NCBI RefSeq assembly: GCF_029814825.1
Contig: NZ_CP122379.1
Location: 806,001 to 870,000, forward strand
From: Aequorivita marisscotiae
GTDB lineage: Bacteria; Bacteroidota; Bacteroidia; Flavobacteriales; Flavobacteriaceae
Direction: 5' to 3'
DNA: 64,000 bases
Positions 18,234-27,559 of the stretch are shown one piece after another (the stretch's first letter is position 1; each line of letters opens with the position of its first letter). The position numbers and the translations under genes are program-made. Under the pieces are notes generated by a model, which was given only the letters and a program-made list of their open reading frames with translations, ran no database searches and was not told the origin of the DNA.

Positions 18234-20126
18234 ATGAACAAAATATATACAATATTTTTACTCCTAGCGGTAAGTACTTCCATGGTGACCGCTCAAAATA
18301 GTAAAACGAAAAAAGCCGATCAATATTACGATCGTTTACAATATGTAGACGCTGCAGAGGCTTATGGAAAACTACTTAAAAAAGGCGAGGGAAGTACCTA
18401 CGTTTTCGAACGATTGGGGAATAGCTATTTTTATATTAACGATACAAAAAAGGCTGAAACCTACTACAAAAGAGTAGTAAAAAGAAAAGATGTAGATTCT
18501 GAAACGGTTTATAATTATGCCCAAGCCCTAAAATCAAATGGTAAGTTTGGCGATTATAACACCTATATGAAGCAATTTGCTCAAATGAAACCAAACGATT
18601 CGCGCGCTATTGCTTTTATGAAAAATCCAGATTATCTTCCTAAAATTGTCGATGAAAACAGCCAAAAATACGAAGCAAAAAATCTGGAGGCGTTAAACTC
18701 AGAATATTCAGATTTTGGTGGGTTAACCATTGAAAAAGATTTCTATTTTACATCTGCCAGAAATACAACTCGCAAAAAGTATGGATGGAACGAAGAGCCC
18801 TTTTTAGATATTTACAAAGCTTCTATTGTTGGCGATGTTGAAAAAAATGAAGTTCTGCTCAAAGGCGATGTAAACACAAAATATCACGAAAGCACCGCAG
18901 CCATTACCCCAGATGGCAAACGCATGTATTTTGACAGAAACGATTATTACAATGGAAAATACAAGAAGAGCGAGGCGGGCATAAGCGAATTAAATATTTA
19001 TTACGCCGAAAATGTAAATGGGGAATGGAAAGATATACAACCTGTACCTTTTAACGATAAACAATACTCTACCAGTCACCCTGCGTTGAGCCCAGATGGC
19101 AACACCCTGTACTTTACTAGCGATCGTCCCGGTGGGAAAGGCCAGGCAGACCTTTATAAAGTGTCTATCGCTGCCGATGGAACTTTTGGAACACCCGTAA
19201 ATTTAGGCGATAACATAAACACCGAAGGCAGAGAAGGTTTTCCTTTTGTGGATTCAAACGGTACCCTGTATTTTGCCAGTGATGGGCATTTAGGAATGGG
19301 TGGCTTAGATGTTTTTGCTGCAGAAGCTAATGGAAATAACTTTGGCGAAGTTAAAAACCTCGGACTTGGCGTTAATTCTAGCGATGATGATTTTGCGTAT
19401 TCGTACAATCCAGCTACAGACGAAGGTTATGTATCTTCAAACAGAGCTGGCGGAATGGGGAGCGATGATATTTACAAAATTAAAAAGTTAGAAATCTGCG
19501 ACGTAATTCTCAATGTTTTGGTAGTAGATGCTACAACCAACGAACCAATTTCCGGAGCCCAATTAGATTTGTTTGACAATCTTGAAAACAAATTAAAAAG
19601 CGAAACTACCAGTACTAACGGGACTTCAAAAATTACAGCAGCTTGCGATCAAGCACACGTGGTGCAAGCCTTTAAAGAAGGTTACGAAAGCAATGCCGAA
19701 ACCGTAGCCTCTTCAAAAGAAGGAGAAAAAAATATACGCATAGCACTTCGTCCAATTGACGATATTGTTGAAGGCGAAATGGTTAAATTGAATCCAATTC
19801 TATTTGATTTTGACAAGCACAACATAAAGCCCCAAGCAGCATTCGAGTTGGATAAATTAGTGCAATTAATGAAGAAGCATCCTGAAATGGTTATTAAAGT
19901 TGAAGGCCACACAGATAACAGAGGCACCGACGCTTACAATATGAATCTATCTGATAGACGAGCAAAAAACACGGTGCAATATGTAATTTCGAAAGGAATT
20001 TCAAAAAACCGCATTAGCGGTGAAGGGTTTGGCGAAAGCAGACCTGCGGTAAATTGTGGTGAAAACTGCACCGAGGCACAACACCAGCAAAACCGACGTT
20101 CAGATTTTATAGTTGTAAAGAAATAA
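18234..20126 (+). CDS. OmpA family protein with TPR-like, PD40 and carboxypeptidase-like domains
   Basis: The 630 residues run in order: signal peptide, TPR-like helices (residues about 25-130), PD40/WD40-like strands with HPALSPDGNTLYFTSDRPGG, a carboxypeptidase regulatory-like domain starting VVDATTNEPISGAQL, and a C-terminal OmpA domain with ILFDFDKHNIKPQA and VEGHTDNRGTDAYN...LSDRRA. The OmpA part should grip peptidoglycan from the outer membrane, similar to PorE-type T9SS components. It closes the adhesin-PorP-OmpA operon and is followed by a terminator. Confidence 0.92.
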   Translation: MNKIYTIFLLLAVSTSMVTAQNSKTKKADQYYDRLQYVDAAEAYGKLLKKGEGSTYVFERLGNSYFYINDTKKAETYYKRVVKRKDVDSETVYNYAQALKSNGKFGDYNTYMKQFAQMKPNDSRAIAFMKNPDYLPKIVDENSQKYEAKNLEALNSEYSDFGGLTIEKDFYFTSARNTTRKKYGWNEEPFLDIYKASIVGDVEKNEVLLKGDVNTKYHESTAAITPDGKRMYFDRNDYYNGKYKKSEAGISELNIYYAENVNGEWKDIQPVPFNDKQYSTSHPALSPDGNTLYFTSDRPGGKGQADLYKVSIAADGTFGTPVNLGDNINTEGREGFPFVDSNGTLYFASDGHLGMGGLDVFAAEANGNNFGEVKNLGLGVNSSDDDFAYSYNPATDEGYVSSNRAGGMGSDDIYKIKKLEICDVILNVLVVDATTNEPISGAQLDLFDNLENKLKSETTSTNGTSKITAACDQAHVVQAFKEGYESNAETVASSKEGEKNIRIALRPIDDIVEGEMVKLNPILFDFDKHNIKPQAAFELDKLVQLMKKHPEMVIKVEGHTDNRGTDAYNMNLSDRRAKNTVQYVISKGISKNRISGEGFGESRPAVNCGENCTEAQHQQNRRSDFIVVKK

Positions 20127-20156
20127 ATTTTTAACTGGTAACCAACCAGAAAATGA

Positions 20157-20197
20157 CCCTCGCTTATTTGAGCAATCAAATACAGTGAGGGTTTTTT
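20157..20197 (+). terminator. Terminator after the OmpA gene
   Basis: CCCTCGCTTATTTGA pairs, with one bulge, with TCAAATACAGTGAGGG around a short loop, followed by TTTTTT. It also separates this operon from the convergent acetyltransferase gene. Confidence 0.85.
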
Positions 20198-20199
20198 CT

Positions 20200-20688
20200 T
20201 TATAATTTCAACCTAAAATACGTTGCAGGAAGACCAAAGTATTCGCCGTTATAATCAAATTGAAATCCTTGATTGCTCAAAATTTTTTGCGACGCAATAT
20301 TTACCGGATCAATAATAGCTATTAATGTACTAATCTTTTCAACTTCTCTTCCCCGATTAGTTAGTGTTTCGGCTATTTCGTTGCCGAAACCTTTACCCCA
20401 ATATTGGGGCATAAGCACGTATCCAATTTCGGCCTCACCTTCTGCTGTCAGTACTAACTTTGAATGCCCCATGAAGGCTTCATCTTTTGCACATATAACT
20501 TTAAAATGACCTATTTCTGGAGATTCAAGGTTTATCTTCAACATTTTGTCGAAACGATCTTTGGCCTCCTCTTTTGATAACGCATACCCTGTTATCATTT
20601 TCATTACCTCGGCATTGCTTACCAATTTAAGATAATCGTCAAAATCGCCTTCGGAATACTGGCGAAATAGCATTCGTTTAGAATTCAT
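20200..20688 (-). CDS. GNAT family N-acetyltransferase (RimJ/RimL-like)
   Basis: The 162-residue protein is a single GNAT domain: LFRQYSEGDFDDYLKLV at the start, GEAEIGYVLMPQYWGKGFGNE carrying the acetyl-CoA loop, IDPVNIASQKILSNQGF, and a C-terminal strand YFRLKL. The pattern is that of RimJ/RimL-type amino-group acetyltransferases. The substrate cannot be told. It is monocistronic and convergent with the OmpA operon. Confidence 0.88.
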   Translation of the reverse strand: MNSKRMLFRQYSEGDFDDYLKLVSNAEVMKMITGYALSKEEAKDRFDKMLKINLESPEIGHFKVICAKDEAFMGHSKLVLTAEGEAEIGYVLMPQYWGKGFGNEIAETLTNRGREVEKISTLIAIIDPVNIASQKILSNQGFQFDYNGEYFGLPATYFRLKL

Positions 20689-20791
20689 ATTTGCTATTGT
20701 TTTGGTAAAAATAAATCTATTAATTTATTTTATACCGAAAATAAAATTTTTGGTTTTAGCCAGTAATTTCAAAATAGATAATTAACACAAT

Positions 20792-22180
20792 TTATTCCAC
20801 TACCGAAATCGTGTCAATTTGATAGGTTGTAGAAACGCCATTTGAAGCACCTAAATATTGAAATGCAATATAAACAACTTGCCCCGCGTAGGCTGAAAGA
20901 TCAACATTACCAGATGGTGTAAATTCGGAACCATAACTACTCGTATGTCCGCTGGAGATATTGGCATTCAATTCTGTCCACGTTGCCGTTAAAACATCGT
21001 CAATAAAATCTGTTGAAATTTTCACGAATAGTCCAACTCCATTATAAAAACCATCATTTGTTTCAAAAGTAAGGGTTGGCGAAGAATCGCTCGGCAATAT
21101 TAATCCGGGGGTAACCAACCAAACTTCACAAGGATTTTCATTAGAATTGTATGCCGACATTTGGGTATATTTATTAGCTTCGTGCTCCTCGACCATAAAT
21201 AGTTTAGCGCCATCGTTTACATTTATATTTGCCCATCCTTCCATAGTTACGGGGACATCTGCAGGTTGATTTTCAAAATTTTCCGAGAAGGGTAAATCTA
21301 TCGCGCCGCCGGTACCACCTCCGCCTTCGTCACAGCGTTCACCTTCCATTTGCACATCATCAATATCGCGGATTATGAGTTGCACGTCATCATTAAACCT
21401 ACTTAAAATAGCCGTAATAGAACCATTACCTTCGGGCAATAAAATTCCTTTAAAATCTGCAAATCCACTTGTTCGCAGCGCAATTAATTCGCTTTCGCAA
21501 TTTTCTACATCGCGATTTACTCCATAGGTATTATCCGGATTTGCGTAATGTGCTACCCCCGCGAGGCCATCGGGAAATTGAACATCTTCAAACTTTACCA
21601 GTGTATTTAAAAGTGCGGCATTGTTATCATTATCTGCCGCTTCCGATATTGTTACTATTTGTGGAATAAGCGAATCTGTTTCGGTTGAACGAAGTATTCG
21701 CTCTTCAAAATCTTCAATATTTATACGGCCAATTTCATCTCCATCTTGCGTACCGATTGTAGGTAGCTCGGCATATCGCCCAATATACAAGCCATCTACC
21801 CGAAAGTAAATTTTACGCCCAGGTTCATATTTTGTATAAAGATCAGTGGCATTGGTAGAAATAGCAACACCTGCTGTGGGATTTTCCGGTTTATCCTGAA
21901 TAACCAGCGATTTATAAATATTACCCGTTTCATCGCTAGAAATTACATATGCTTCAATATATAGTTCTCTGTTAGACCCATCGCCTGCTTCAATTATTTT
22001 GGGTTCGTACCCTCTGTAACGCTCTTTAATTGATATTATATTTTCATTCACCACTACATTGGGCTCTTCAACATTTACATCGGGAATTTTATAATCGTCG
22101 TCCTGCACGCAAGCAGCCGCAATGGCACAAATTAAAAGTAGTAGGGAAACGAGCTGTTTTATATTTTTAAAATTTTTCAT
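20792..22180 (-). CDS. DUF5689 domain lipoprotein with a C-terminal choice-of-anchor J-like domain
   Basis: The 462-residue protein starts with a lipoprotein signal (lipobox AAAC, Cys24). Residues about 45-270 form a DUF5689 region (ISIKERYRGY, EAYVISSDETGNIYKSLVIQD, GRKIYFRVDGLYIGRY), related to OB-like strands. The C-terminal 170 residues resemble choice-of-anchor J/MAM-like beta sandwiches (PFSENFEN, GWANINVNDG, GQVVYIAFQYLG). It is 32 bases downstream of the TonB receptor gene, which makes it a likely surface-exposed ligand-binding partner of that receptor. Confidence 0.85.
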   Translation of the reverse strand: MKNFKNIKQLVSLLLLICAIAAACVQDDDYKIPDVNVEEPNVVVNENIISIKERYRGYEPKIIEAGDGSNRELYIEAYVISSDETGNIYKSLVIQDKPENPTAGVAISTNATDLYTKYEPGRKIYFRVDGLYIGRYAELPTIGTQDGDEIGRINIEDFEERILRSTETDSLIPQIVTISEAADNDNNAALLNTLVKFEDVQFPDGLAGVAHYANPDNTYGVNRDVENCESELIALRTSGFADFKGILLPEGNGSITAILSRFNDDVQLIIRDIDDVQMEGERCDEGGGGTGGAIDLPFSENFENQPADVPVTMEGWANINVNDGAKLFMVEEHEANKYTQMSAYNSNENPCEVWLVTPGLILPSDSSPTLTFETNDGFYNGVGLFVKISTDFIDDVLTATWTELNANISSGHTSSYGSEFTPSGNVDLSAYAGQVVYIAFQYLGASNGVSTTYQIDTISVVE

Positions 22181-22212
22181 TGTAGTACTATTTAATGTCG
22201 TTATACCTTAAA

Positions 22213-24978
22213 TTAAAATCGAACATAGAAGTTTATATAATACGTAGTTCCGTAGCCATACCAGTATTTGGGACCGAATACACGTGTAGCATTTGCGGTA
22301 TCTTCTAAAAGTGTTCGGTAGTTTGCACTTCTTCCTTGTTCAAAACCACCGGTTTTATATTTTTGGTCTAAAATGTTGCTAATACTGGCAAAGAAGCCGA
22401 GATAATAGCCCTTAATCTTCCACGATTTTCCGCCTATTACATTTACCAAAATATATTCGTCAAACTTTTCTTGCCTTAAAAGTTCTCTTGCAATTTCTGG
22501 GTTGTAATCGTTGAAAGGAATTCCGTCGGTATCTAGATAAAAATTCGCTGTTCTGGTAAGTGGCGATACATCAATATATGCATTGGAGAAATAATTTGTG
22601 GTTGCGCCAAGGAACCAAAAATCTGGATCGCGATATTCAAAACCAATTTGATAGGCTTGCTGCGGTCCGCCCGCAATTTTGTAATTTTTTAAAGTTGATT
22701 CCCCATAGTTTACAGCACCATTGGGTACATCTGTAAAATCATCGGAGGTTAAATAAAGGTTCGGATTGTTGTTATATATATACTGTCCGTAGGCCGCGGC
22801 ACCTTTAATTTTAAAAGTTGGAATTAGTTGTGCTTCAATACCGAATTCGCCCCCGATATTTTTTTTATCTATATCTGTTAATACTTCTTGTACAAAAGCA
22901 GTGGAAGCACTTCTTCCCGGTACCGAAATGCCATCTGCATAATAAAACGATATTTCGGAAGCATCCTGCTTTAAGCTATAATATCCCGTTAAACGCGCCT
23001 TTACAATGGGCGAACGGAAAATATAGCTGCCATCAATATGTATATTTAATTCTTCAGATAGTCCTACCACAGTAGCATTGTTCTGGCGAGCGTTTGAAAA
23101 AGAATTGCGAAGGGTTGGCGCATTGGTAAAATACGCACCGTTCGTCTTTAAAATATGTCTTCCCGAAATATTATAGGTAGCCCCCGCCTTTACACCATAA
23201 GTTGTAAAATTCAATTTCTCACTTTTCCCAAAGGAATTTTCTGGAAAACTTCCATTGCGATAAAGACCGTTTCTTTGATAACCCGTAATACCAAATTTTC
23301 CGGCTACGTAAAAGTTTATTTTAGAATAGTTAAACTGCCCTTGTAAAAACGCATCGTAATCTGTGGCATCAAATTCAAAATTATATTTCATTTTATCGCC
23401 TTCACCTATAACGCGATTGGGATTGTTTAAATCGTTTTGCGAAGCATCGCCCGTGTTAAAGGTATCTACATCCAAATATCCGTTTCCACCGAGCAGATCG
23501 AGCATATTGGCGAAGTTTTGGGAGTTTAAATTCCGAAAATTTATAGCTGCCGTTAGTGTGAGCTTATCATTTAATTTCGAGTTTAATATTGTATTTGCAG
23601 AAAGCTGGGTATCATCGTTTCTATCTTCGTATAAATAATATCGCGCTGTGCCGCCGTAAAAAATATTGGTTTCGTAAATGTTCCTCCAATCTAATTGCCC
23701 ATCTTCTACAAATTTTGAATATGCCTGGTACGCTCCTTCATAATTTGGCCCAGTTGGATCTGCCAAAAAATAACTCGGCATTTTTTGATAGTAGCTCGGA
23801 TCTGGATTGGGAGCGTTGTCGTAACCCAAGCGGCTGTTTCCAATCTTTCCAAATTGATACCCGATATTAGTATTGAGCCTAGTTTTTTCTGAAATATCCC
23901 AAAAATGATTAAGCATAATAATAGGTTCTATCACTTCTTTTATCCGTGAATTGCGAATTTCACCCTCCTGTAATCCCCAGTAAGCATTGTATTGAGTGTC
24001 TTTAAGGTCATAAACTTCTTGGGTGTTTGGTGAAGATTTACCCCTTCTATTTGGGGTATAAAAGGCTGTTAGGTTTAAGCTGTTCGTCTCGTTGAATCTT
24101 CTCTCTAATGAAACAAATATTGAATTGGCATCGTACAAGGTTCCTTCATTAAACCCTTCATTTGCAAAACGTCTTGCCAACAATATGGAGTAAGCCCAAC
24201 CACTTGGAAGCAATCCGCTGTTATAAGAGCCCATAACCCTACCCCGATAACTTCTGTTGCTGGTGGCATACGAAATGCGCCCTCCTTTTCGATATTGGGA
24301 AGCTCGCATAATTATATTTGTAGTTCCTGCGAGATCGCCGAACGTATATTCATTTGCCGAAATACCCATTGAGAACATTTGGTTGCGTTGCGCATCATTT
24401 AATCCTCCCCAATTGGACCATTGTGGTCTTCCGTTGTATATTTTGTTCATTTCCAATCCGTTAATTAGCACTTTGCCATCGCTGGAATCGTAGCCTCGTG
24501 GCCGAAAGAATGTTGTACTAAAATCGTAAGCCGCAGCGTTTAAAAAAACGTCTTTGGTAGCCTGTAACAAGCCAGAAATATTGTAGGATGTACCCTCATC
24601 TTCATCCAATTCGGCGTCCGATAGACTAATTATACCAATTTGTGCTTCAATTGCAGATAGGTCTAACGCCAATAAAATTGAATTTAAAACTACGGGTGTG
24701 TTTTCTTGAATTTTTATAGGAATTCGCAAGGTTGTGTATCCAGCTTTTGTTACTACAAGAATCTGTTCGCCTTTAGGGAGGTCTGGCTGCGAAAATGAAA
24801 ATATTCCTTCGGCATTAGTAGTTGTTGCATAAGCTGTATTTAATATAGCAATATTTACATCCGGTAAAGGTTCGCTGGAATTTGTATCTACAACGCTACC
24901 TGTAATCACTGCGTTTTGAGCAAACGAAGAAAAGCCACTCAAAATAAATAGAACCCCTATAAAAATGAAACATTTCAT
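22213..24978 (-). CDS. TonB-dependent receptor paired with the DUF5689 lipoprotein
   Basis: The 921-residue outer-membrane receptor has a signal peptide (SGFSSFAQNA), a carboxypeptidase-D-like domain (VITGSVVDTNSSEPLPDVNI), a plug with FRPRGYDSSDGKVLINGLEMNK, and a long barrel ending in aromatic YINFYVRF. It imports an unknown substrate using TonB energy. It is first in a two-gene operon with the DUF5689 lipoprotein, and a secreted nuclease/phosphatase-like gene starts divergently 132 bases away. The trio may act on phosphodiesters or nucleic acids, an inference from gene order only. Confidence 0.88.
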   Translation of the reverse strand: MKCFIFIGVLFILSGFSSFAQNAVITGSVVDTNSSEPLPDVNIAILNTAYATTTNAEGIFSFSQPDLPKGEQILVVTKAGYTTLRIPIKIQENTPVVLNSILLALDLSAIEAQIGIISLSDAELDEDEGTSYNISGLLQATKDVFLNAAAYDFSTTFFRPRGYDSSDGKVLINGLEMNKIYNGRPQWSNWGGLNDAQRNQMFSMGISANEYTFGDLAGTTNIIMRASQYRKGGRISYATSNRSYRGRVMGSYNSGLLPSGWAYSILLARRFANEGFNEGTLYDANSIFVSLERRFNETNSLNLTAFYTPNRRGKSSPNTQEVYDLKDTQYNAYWGLQEGEIRNSRIKEVIEPIIMLNHFWDISEKTRLNTNIGYQFGKIGNSRLGYDNAPNPDPSYYQKMPSYFLADPTGPNYEGAYQAYSKFVEDGQLDWRNIYETNIFYGGTARYYLYEDRNDDTQLSANTILNSKLNDKLTLTAAINFRNLNSQNFANMLDLLGGNGYLDVDTFNTGDASQNDLNNPNRVIGEGDKMKYNFEFDATDYDAFLQGQFNYSKINFYVAGKFGITGYQRNGLYRNGSFPENSFGKSEKLNFTTYGVKAGATYNISGRHILKTNGAYFTNAPTLRNSFSNARQNNATVVGLSEELNIHIDGSYIFRSPIVKARLTGYYSLKQDASEISFYYADGISVPGRSASTAFVQEVLTDIDKKNIGGEFGIEAQLIPTFKIKGAAAYGQYIYNNNPNLYLTSDDFTDVPNGAVNYGESTLKNYKIAGGPQQAYQIGFEYRDPDFWFLGATTNYFSNAYIDVSPLTRTANFYLDTDGIPFNDYNPEIARELLRQEKFDEYILVNVIGGKSWKIKGYYLGFFASISNILDQKYKTGGFEQGRSANYRTLLEDTANATRVFGPKYWYGYGTTYYINFYVRF

Positions 24979-25110
24979 CTTTTAGTACAAACTTTAAAGG
25001 GGAGTTTTATCGGGAAGTAACTTAAATTAAGCGCATAAAATTAACAAAAAAGTAATTTTTTATCAAATTTTTTAGTTAACTTTTTTGATTATTTTCTTTT
25101 TTAAGCTATT

Positions 25111-26169
25111 ATGAAACATTTTAGTTTGCCTTTATTTTTTTGTTTCTTTTATATTTCTATTTCGTTTTCCCAAACTGAAAAAACGTATAAAATAAATACC
25201 ATAGCGTTTTACAATCTCGAAAATTTATTCGATTTTGAAGACGACCCCATAACTTTTGACGATGACCGAACCCCAGAAGGGAAAGATCATTGGACCCAAG
25301 AAATATATCGCGCAAAATTGGGAAATATGGCAAAGGTTATTTCAGAAATAGGGAAGGATATTACTGGTACTTCGCCAGCCATTATCGGGGTTAGCGAAAT
25401 AGAAAACCGACGTGTACTTGAAGATTTATTAAATCAGAAGTCATTGGTAACTCAAGAATATGGTATTGTTCATTTTAACAGCCCCGATCGTCGCGGAATA
25501 GATGTGGCATTATTGTATCAAAAAAGGCTTTTTACTCCCACCAATTACAAAGCATACGAACTAGTAATATATAACGATCAGGAAAGTAGCGAACGTATTT
25601 ATACTCGAGACCAGCTATTGGTAAGCGGTATGCTGGATGGCGAAAAAATACATATAATTGTAAACCACTGGCCCTCGCGACGTGGTGGAGAAGCGCGAAG
25701 TAGGCCTAAACGAATAAAAGCGGCCGAGCTAAACACGAAAATATTAGATTCGTTATTCAGCGAAGATCCGTATGCAAAAATCATCACGATGGGCGATTTA
25801 AACGACGACCCAACAAGCCCAAGTGTTAAAGAGGTGCTCAAAGCCAAGCGTGACCGCAGCAATATGCATATTAAAGAGCTATACAACCCCATGGAGGAAA
25901 TGCACAAAAAAGGATTGGGCACCTTAGCGTATCGCGACAGTTGGAATTTATTTGATCAAATTATCATTTCGACAGAATTGACGAAAAGAGATTTTTCGAG
26001 CTATCGTTTTTACAAGGCCGGTATCTTCAATAAAAATTACCTAATAACGCCCCGAGGACAGTATAGAGGTTATCCTTTCCGAAGTTTTGTAAATGGTTAC
26101 ACCGGTGGCTATAGCGACCATTTTCCCGTTTATATTTATTTGATAAAGGTGAAAAGTGATGATAAATAG
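25111..26169 (+). CDS. Secreted endonuclease/exonuclease/phosphatase family protein
   Basis: The 352-residue protein has a signal peptide ending FSFSQTEK, so it should act outside the cytoplasm. The EEP catalytic motifs are all visible: AFYNLENLFD, GVSEIENRRVL with the metal-binding Glu, VNHWPSRRGG with the catalytic His, TMGDLNDDPTSP with the Asp/Asn pair, and the terminal YSDHFPVYIYL. Members cleave phosphodiester or phosphomonoester bonds in DNA, RNA, phosphoinositides or sphingolipids. It is divergent from the DUF5689/TonB receptor operon. The substrate is unknown. Confidence 0.9.
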   Translation: MKHFSLPLFFCFFYISISFSQTEKTYKINTIAFYNLENLFDFEDDPITFDDDRTPEGKDHWTQEIYRAKLGNMAKVISEIGKDITGTSPAIIGVSEIENRRVLEDLLNQKSLVTQEYGIVHFNSPDRRGIDVALLYQKRLFTPTNYKAYELVIYNDQESSERIYTRDQLLVSGMLDGEKIHIIVNHWPSRRGGEARSRPKRIKAAELNTKILDSLFSEDPYAKIITMGDLNDDPTSPSVKEVLKAKRDRSNMHIKELYNPMEEMHKKGLGTLAYRDSWNLFDQIIISTELTKRDFSSYRFYKAGIFNKNYLITPRGQYRGYPFRSFVNGYTGGYSDHFPVYIYLIKVKSDDK

Positions 26170-26320
26170 AATGTAATTGCAGAAATTTAATTTCAGTTGA
26201 AATAAAAGTTTGAAGAAAGTTAATCCTAAAAAAATCAATTTTCAATAAAACGGCCTTAGATAAAACTGGAATTATACCTGAGAACCACCATAGAATTGCA
26301 TGAAAACTACAGTACAAATA

Positions 26321-26338
26321 TACCCATTACTGGGTATT
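26321..26338. promoter_or_regulatory. Short palindrome upstream of the C70-like protease gene
   Basis: ATACCCA and its complement TGGGTAT flank the loop TTAC. It lies 33 bases before the ATG at 26371, where an operator would sit. The rest of the 201-base gap after the nuclease gene shows nothing else that I can identify. Confidence 0.3.
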
Positions 26339-26370
26339 TAGATCATTCTAAAAATGTTATATATTTGATT

Positions 26371-26964
26371 ATGAAATATTTACTAATTATCCTATTGCAA
26401 TCCACAATGATAGTATATTCTCAATCAGGGAATATTTTTCAAATTGGAGATACAAATAATTATGCCGCAGCGGTTAAATCAGATAGGTTCAATTATCATG
26501 TTGCTAGACAAGAAAGTCAAAATTGGTGTTGGGCAGCTTGCATACAAATGGTATTAGATTACCAAGGTTTAGAGGTTGGCCAATGTGAAATAGTCAACAA
26601 CGCTTTTGGCTAAGGTTGTATAGATAGACCTGCAGACTGCTATACAATTCAAAACGCAGCTGCTGGTTGGAGAGTAAATGGTTATCCAATAAAGGCCTAT
26701 ATGGAGCATAATCCTACAGCTCATAGTATTATTAATGATTTAGCATATAAATACCCTCTAATTGTAGGTTTAAATATTCCTAATCAAAATATTGGTCACG
26801 CCTATGTTTTAACTGCTGTATTCTTTCAATATGACAATTATAACAGAAAAATTCCATATAAAGTAGTATTACGAGATCCTTGGCCGAGTAATCCTTCACG
26901 TTTAGAACTCGATTGGTCTGATTTTATAGGACGTATTAATTGTTTAACCCATATAACTTTTTAA
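26371..26964 (+). pseudogene. Papain-like (AvrRpt2/C70-like) cysteine protease interrupted by an in-frame stop
   Basis: Starting at ATG 26371 (signal MKYLLIILLQ...VYSQ), the frame runs 80 codons to TAA at 26611-26613 and then continues open in the same frame to 26964. The two parts form one protease: NWCWAACIQMVL with the presumed catalytic Cys53 lies before the stop, and GHAYVLTA (His143) and VLRDPWP (Asp169) lie after it. Both halves are thus needed for activity. A single change from a sense codon such as CAA would restore a 197-residue protein. It may be a recent pseudogene, a sequencing error, or rarely read through. It is closely coupled to the next gene, 2 bases apart. Confidence 0.8.
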
Positions 26965-26966
26965 GT

Positions 26967-27461
26967 ATGAAAAATTTATATTTATTATTCTGTCTTTTAT
27001 TCTTTTTTCTACAGAAAACTGAAGCACAAATTTATTCACCGCAACTAGCTGGTTATAACGGAATACTTATATTGACCTACCCGAACGGATATTTTCAAGG
27101 CAACGTAGTGAATGGCGTGGCGCAGGGGGAAGGGCTATATTATTATTATCATGATGGTTCAATTCTTAAAGGTAATTATCACGGTGGATTTCTCTCGGGT
27201 GAAGCAGTATTTGTAACACAGTATGGATATATTAATAGCTGCTGGTCTAATGGTATTTATGTTGGCAATTCTTGTCAAAATAATGTTCAAACGTTCAATA
27301 ATGCCTATGTTCAAAATACTTTGAATCAAGTAAATAATAATAGGCGCACTAATGATGAAATTGCAAGAAGAAGTACTTCGCCCGAAGGTTATAAAATAAA
27401 CAAAATTGATCCCAATACTCAAATGGGAAGAACCTTGTTAGGCGGAATAGGCGGCAATTAA
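26967..27461 (+). CDS. Secreted protein with MORN-like repeats
   Basis: The ATG at 26967 gives 164 residues with a signal peptide (LLFCLLFFFLQKTEAQ); the in-frame ATG at 26940 would overlap the protease gene. The central part has two to three MORN-like units: YPNGYFQGNVVNGVAQGEG, DGSILKGNYHGGFLSGEA. A polar, Asn/Gln-rich C-terminal region follows. MORN repeats bind lipids or proteins; no enzymatic motif is visible. It starts 2 bases after the broken C70-like protease, so the two probably worked together as a secreted pair. Confidence 0.7.
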   Translation: MKNLYLLFCLLFFFLQKTEAQIYSPQLAGYNGILILTYPNGYFQGNVVNGVAQGEGLYYYYHDGSILKGNYHGGFLSGEAVFVTQYGYINSCWSNGIYVGNSCQNNVQTFNNAYVQNTLNQVNNNRRTNDEIARRSTSPEGYKINKIDPNTQMGRTLLGGIGGN

Positions 27462-27559
27462 GAGCATCTTAATACTGCTTAAGTCACTTTAATTCAGTTT
27501 CTAACATAAACTGTTAGATATCTGATTTCTCAATATCTACAATATTGACTCTAGATTTT

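Noticed and set aside
26360..26367. TATATTTG as promoter of the C70-like gene
   Set aside because: It ends only 3 bases before the ATG at 26371, so transcription would begin inside the coding region. It may be chance in AT-rich DNA.
26170..27559. Genomic island or prophage fragment
   Set aside because: The stretch is AT-rich and holds accessory-type genes, but there is no integrase, transposase, tRNA or flanking direct repeat.
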